A stretch of DNA of 64,000 bases from contig DYFR01000009.1 of the NCBI GenBank assembly GCA_020725115.1, forward strand, positions 1 through 64,000, given 5' to 3'. Of this stretch, positions 63,285 through 64,000 are shown in pieces; the stretch's first letter is position 1, and every line of letters begins with the position of its first letter. A program made the translations under genes and the position numbers. The DNA comes from Thiohalomonas denitrificans. GTDB lineage: Bacteria; Pseudomonadota; Gammaproteobacteria; Thiohalomonadales; Thiohalomonadaceae. The notes beneath the pieces are model-generated. The model ran no database searches. It was not told where the DNA came from and saw nothing but the letters and a program-made list of their open reading frames with translations.

Positions 63285-64000
63285 CTATTCCGGGAACATG
63301 TAGCCGCCCTCACGGAACAGATACAGGCAGGCATCCACCGCGTCGGGATCAAGTTTGCTGCCGCGCAGTTTCTCGATCTGCGCCAGCGCGGGTTCAACGC
63401 CCAGGGCAGCGCGGTAGGGGCGATGCGAGGACATGGCCTCGACGATATCGGCGACGGCGAGGATTCTGGATTCGAGCAGCATCTGCTCGCCGGTGAGGCC
63501 GCGCGGGTAACCGCTGCCGTCGAGACATTCGTGGTGCTGCCACACCATGTCGGCGATGGGCCAGGGGAAGGCGATGTCCTTGATGATGTCGTGGCCGGCC
63601 TCGGCGTGCAGCTTGATCAGCTCGAATTCCACCGCGCTCAGCTTGGACGGCTTGCTCAGCAGTTCGGACGGGATCTGTACCTTGCCGATGTCGTGGATGT
63701 AGCCGGCGAGGCGCAGGCCGTGCAGGCGGTTTTCATCCAGGCCGAGGCGGCGGCCGATGGCGACGGCGAGATGGGCGACGCGGCGTTCGTGGCCGGCGGT
63801 GTAGGGGTCGCGCTTCTCCAGCGTGGCGGCCAGGGCGCCGATGACCTGCTCCAGCGTGGCCTGCAGCTGTTCGGCGTGGCGCTCGCGTTCCAGCAGCGAC
63901 TGTTCGTAGGCGGCGCGGGTGCGGCGGCTGTCGAGGCCGAAGCCGATGTCGTCGGCCAGCTCCTCGAACAGGCGTATCTCCTCGGGGCCGAAGGCGTCGG
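63285..64000 (-). CDS. HD-GYP phosphodiesterase, partial (C-terminal part)
   Basis: The open frame runs on the minus strand from the window edge to a stop at 63285; about 238 residues are visible. The first visible part (DAFGPEEIRLFEELADDIGFGLD) looks like the end of a GAF domain. Then come EKRDPYTAGHERRVAHLAVAIGRRLGLDE, YIHDIGKVQIPSELLSKPSKLS and HHECLDGSGYPRGL, so the HD-GYP site is intact. It is the third HD-GYP protein here. The start and sensor lie beyond the window. Confidence 0.88.
   Translation of the reverse strand, partial: DAFGPEEIRLFEELADDIGFGLDSRRTRAAYEQSLLERERHAEQLQATLEQVIGALAATLEKRDPYTAGHERRVAHLAVAIGRRLGLDENRLHGLRLAGYIHDIGKVQIPSELLSKPSKLSAVEFELIKLHAEAGHDIIKDIAFPWPIADMVWQHHECLDGSGYPRGLTGEQMLLESRILAVADIVEAMSSHRPYRAALGVEPALAQIEKLRGSKLDPDAVDACLYLFREGGYMFPE

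Overview
The window is about 64 kb of GC-rich, tightly packed chromosome with no rRNA or tRNA that I can see. The gene order lptD-surA-pdxA-rsmA-apaG, with an amgK-type kinase divergent from lptD, is typical of Gammaproteobacteria. Together with assimilatory nitrate reduction, chromate resistance, an FNR-like sensor and many PAS/GGDEF/HD-GYP proteins, this suggests an environmental, probably Chromatiales-like gammaproteobacterium. That placement is inference; the window has no phylogenetic marker beyond the protein families.

Layout. 1-7 kb (minus strand): a methyltransferase, apaG, glk, pgl, a ComFB-family protein, a CheW-TM-LysM fusion and chrA-chrB. 7-15 kb: a PAS-GGDEF cyclase divergent from an XRE regulator, then rsmA-pdxA-surA-lptD (minus) divergent from amgK. 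15.6-19.7 kb: a YefM/YoeB toxin-antitoxin pair, a Sel1 protein and a YbaK-HDOD protein lie between amgK and murU; murU overlaps an FNR-like regulator. 20-26 kb: a three-gene SLAC1/DUF/NifX operon behind a possible FNR box, an OprC/NosA-like TonB receptor, a sigma-54 activator and a broken antitoxin gene. 26-37 kb: a PAS-GGDEF protein, small metabolic and transport genes, a CLC antiporter and a CHASE-PAS-GAF-HD-GYP protein. 37-38.6 kb: a glycosyltransferase gene bracketed by inverted repeats. 38.6-50.5 kb (minus strand): nasT, nrtABC, nasS, nirBD, nasA. 50.8-64 kb: a PhnD-type HD-GYP sensor, glgC, a coiled-coil protein, two small exported proteins, an ABC exporter with an LpxR-like deacylase, YccF, and a third HD-GYP gene cut by the window edge.

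Regulation. The nitrate locus reads as one circuit. Good sigma-54 promoters lie before nasT and before nrtA. The nrtA leader carries a hexaloop hairpin suited to an ANTAR protein, then an intrinsic terminator just before the nrtA start. A cytoplasmic NasS-type sensor lies inside the operon it should control. A second theme is cyclic-di-GMP: two GGDEF proteins, three HD-GYP proteins and a ComFB protein.

Repeats. Gene junctions are full of palindromic repeats, many touching stop codons. Three heptanucleotide arrays of different sequence share the same placement and architecture. Five of the six junctions in the nrt-nas operon hold a hairpin element, and a 45-bp repeat brackets the glycosyltransferase gene in inverted orientation.
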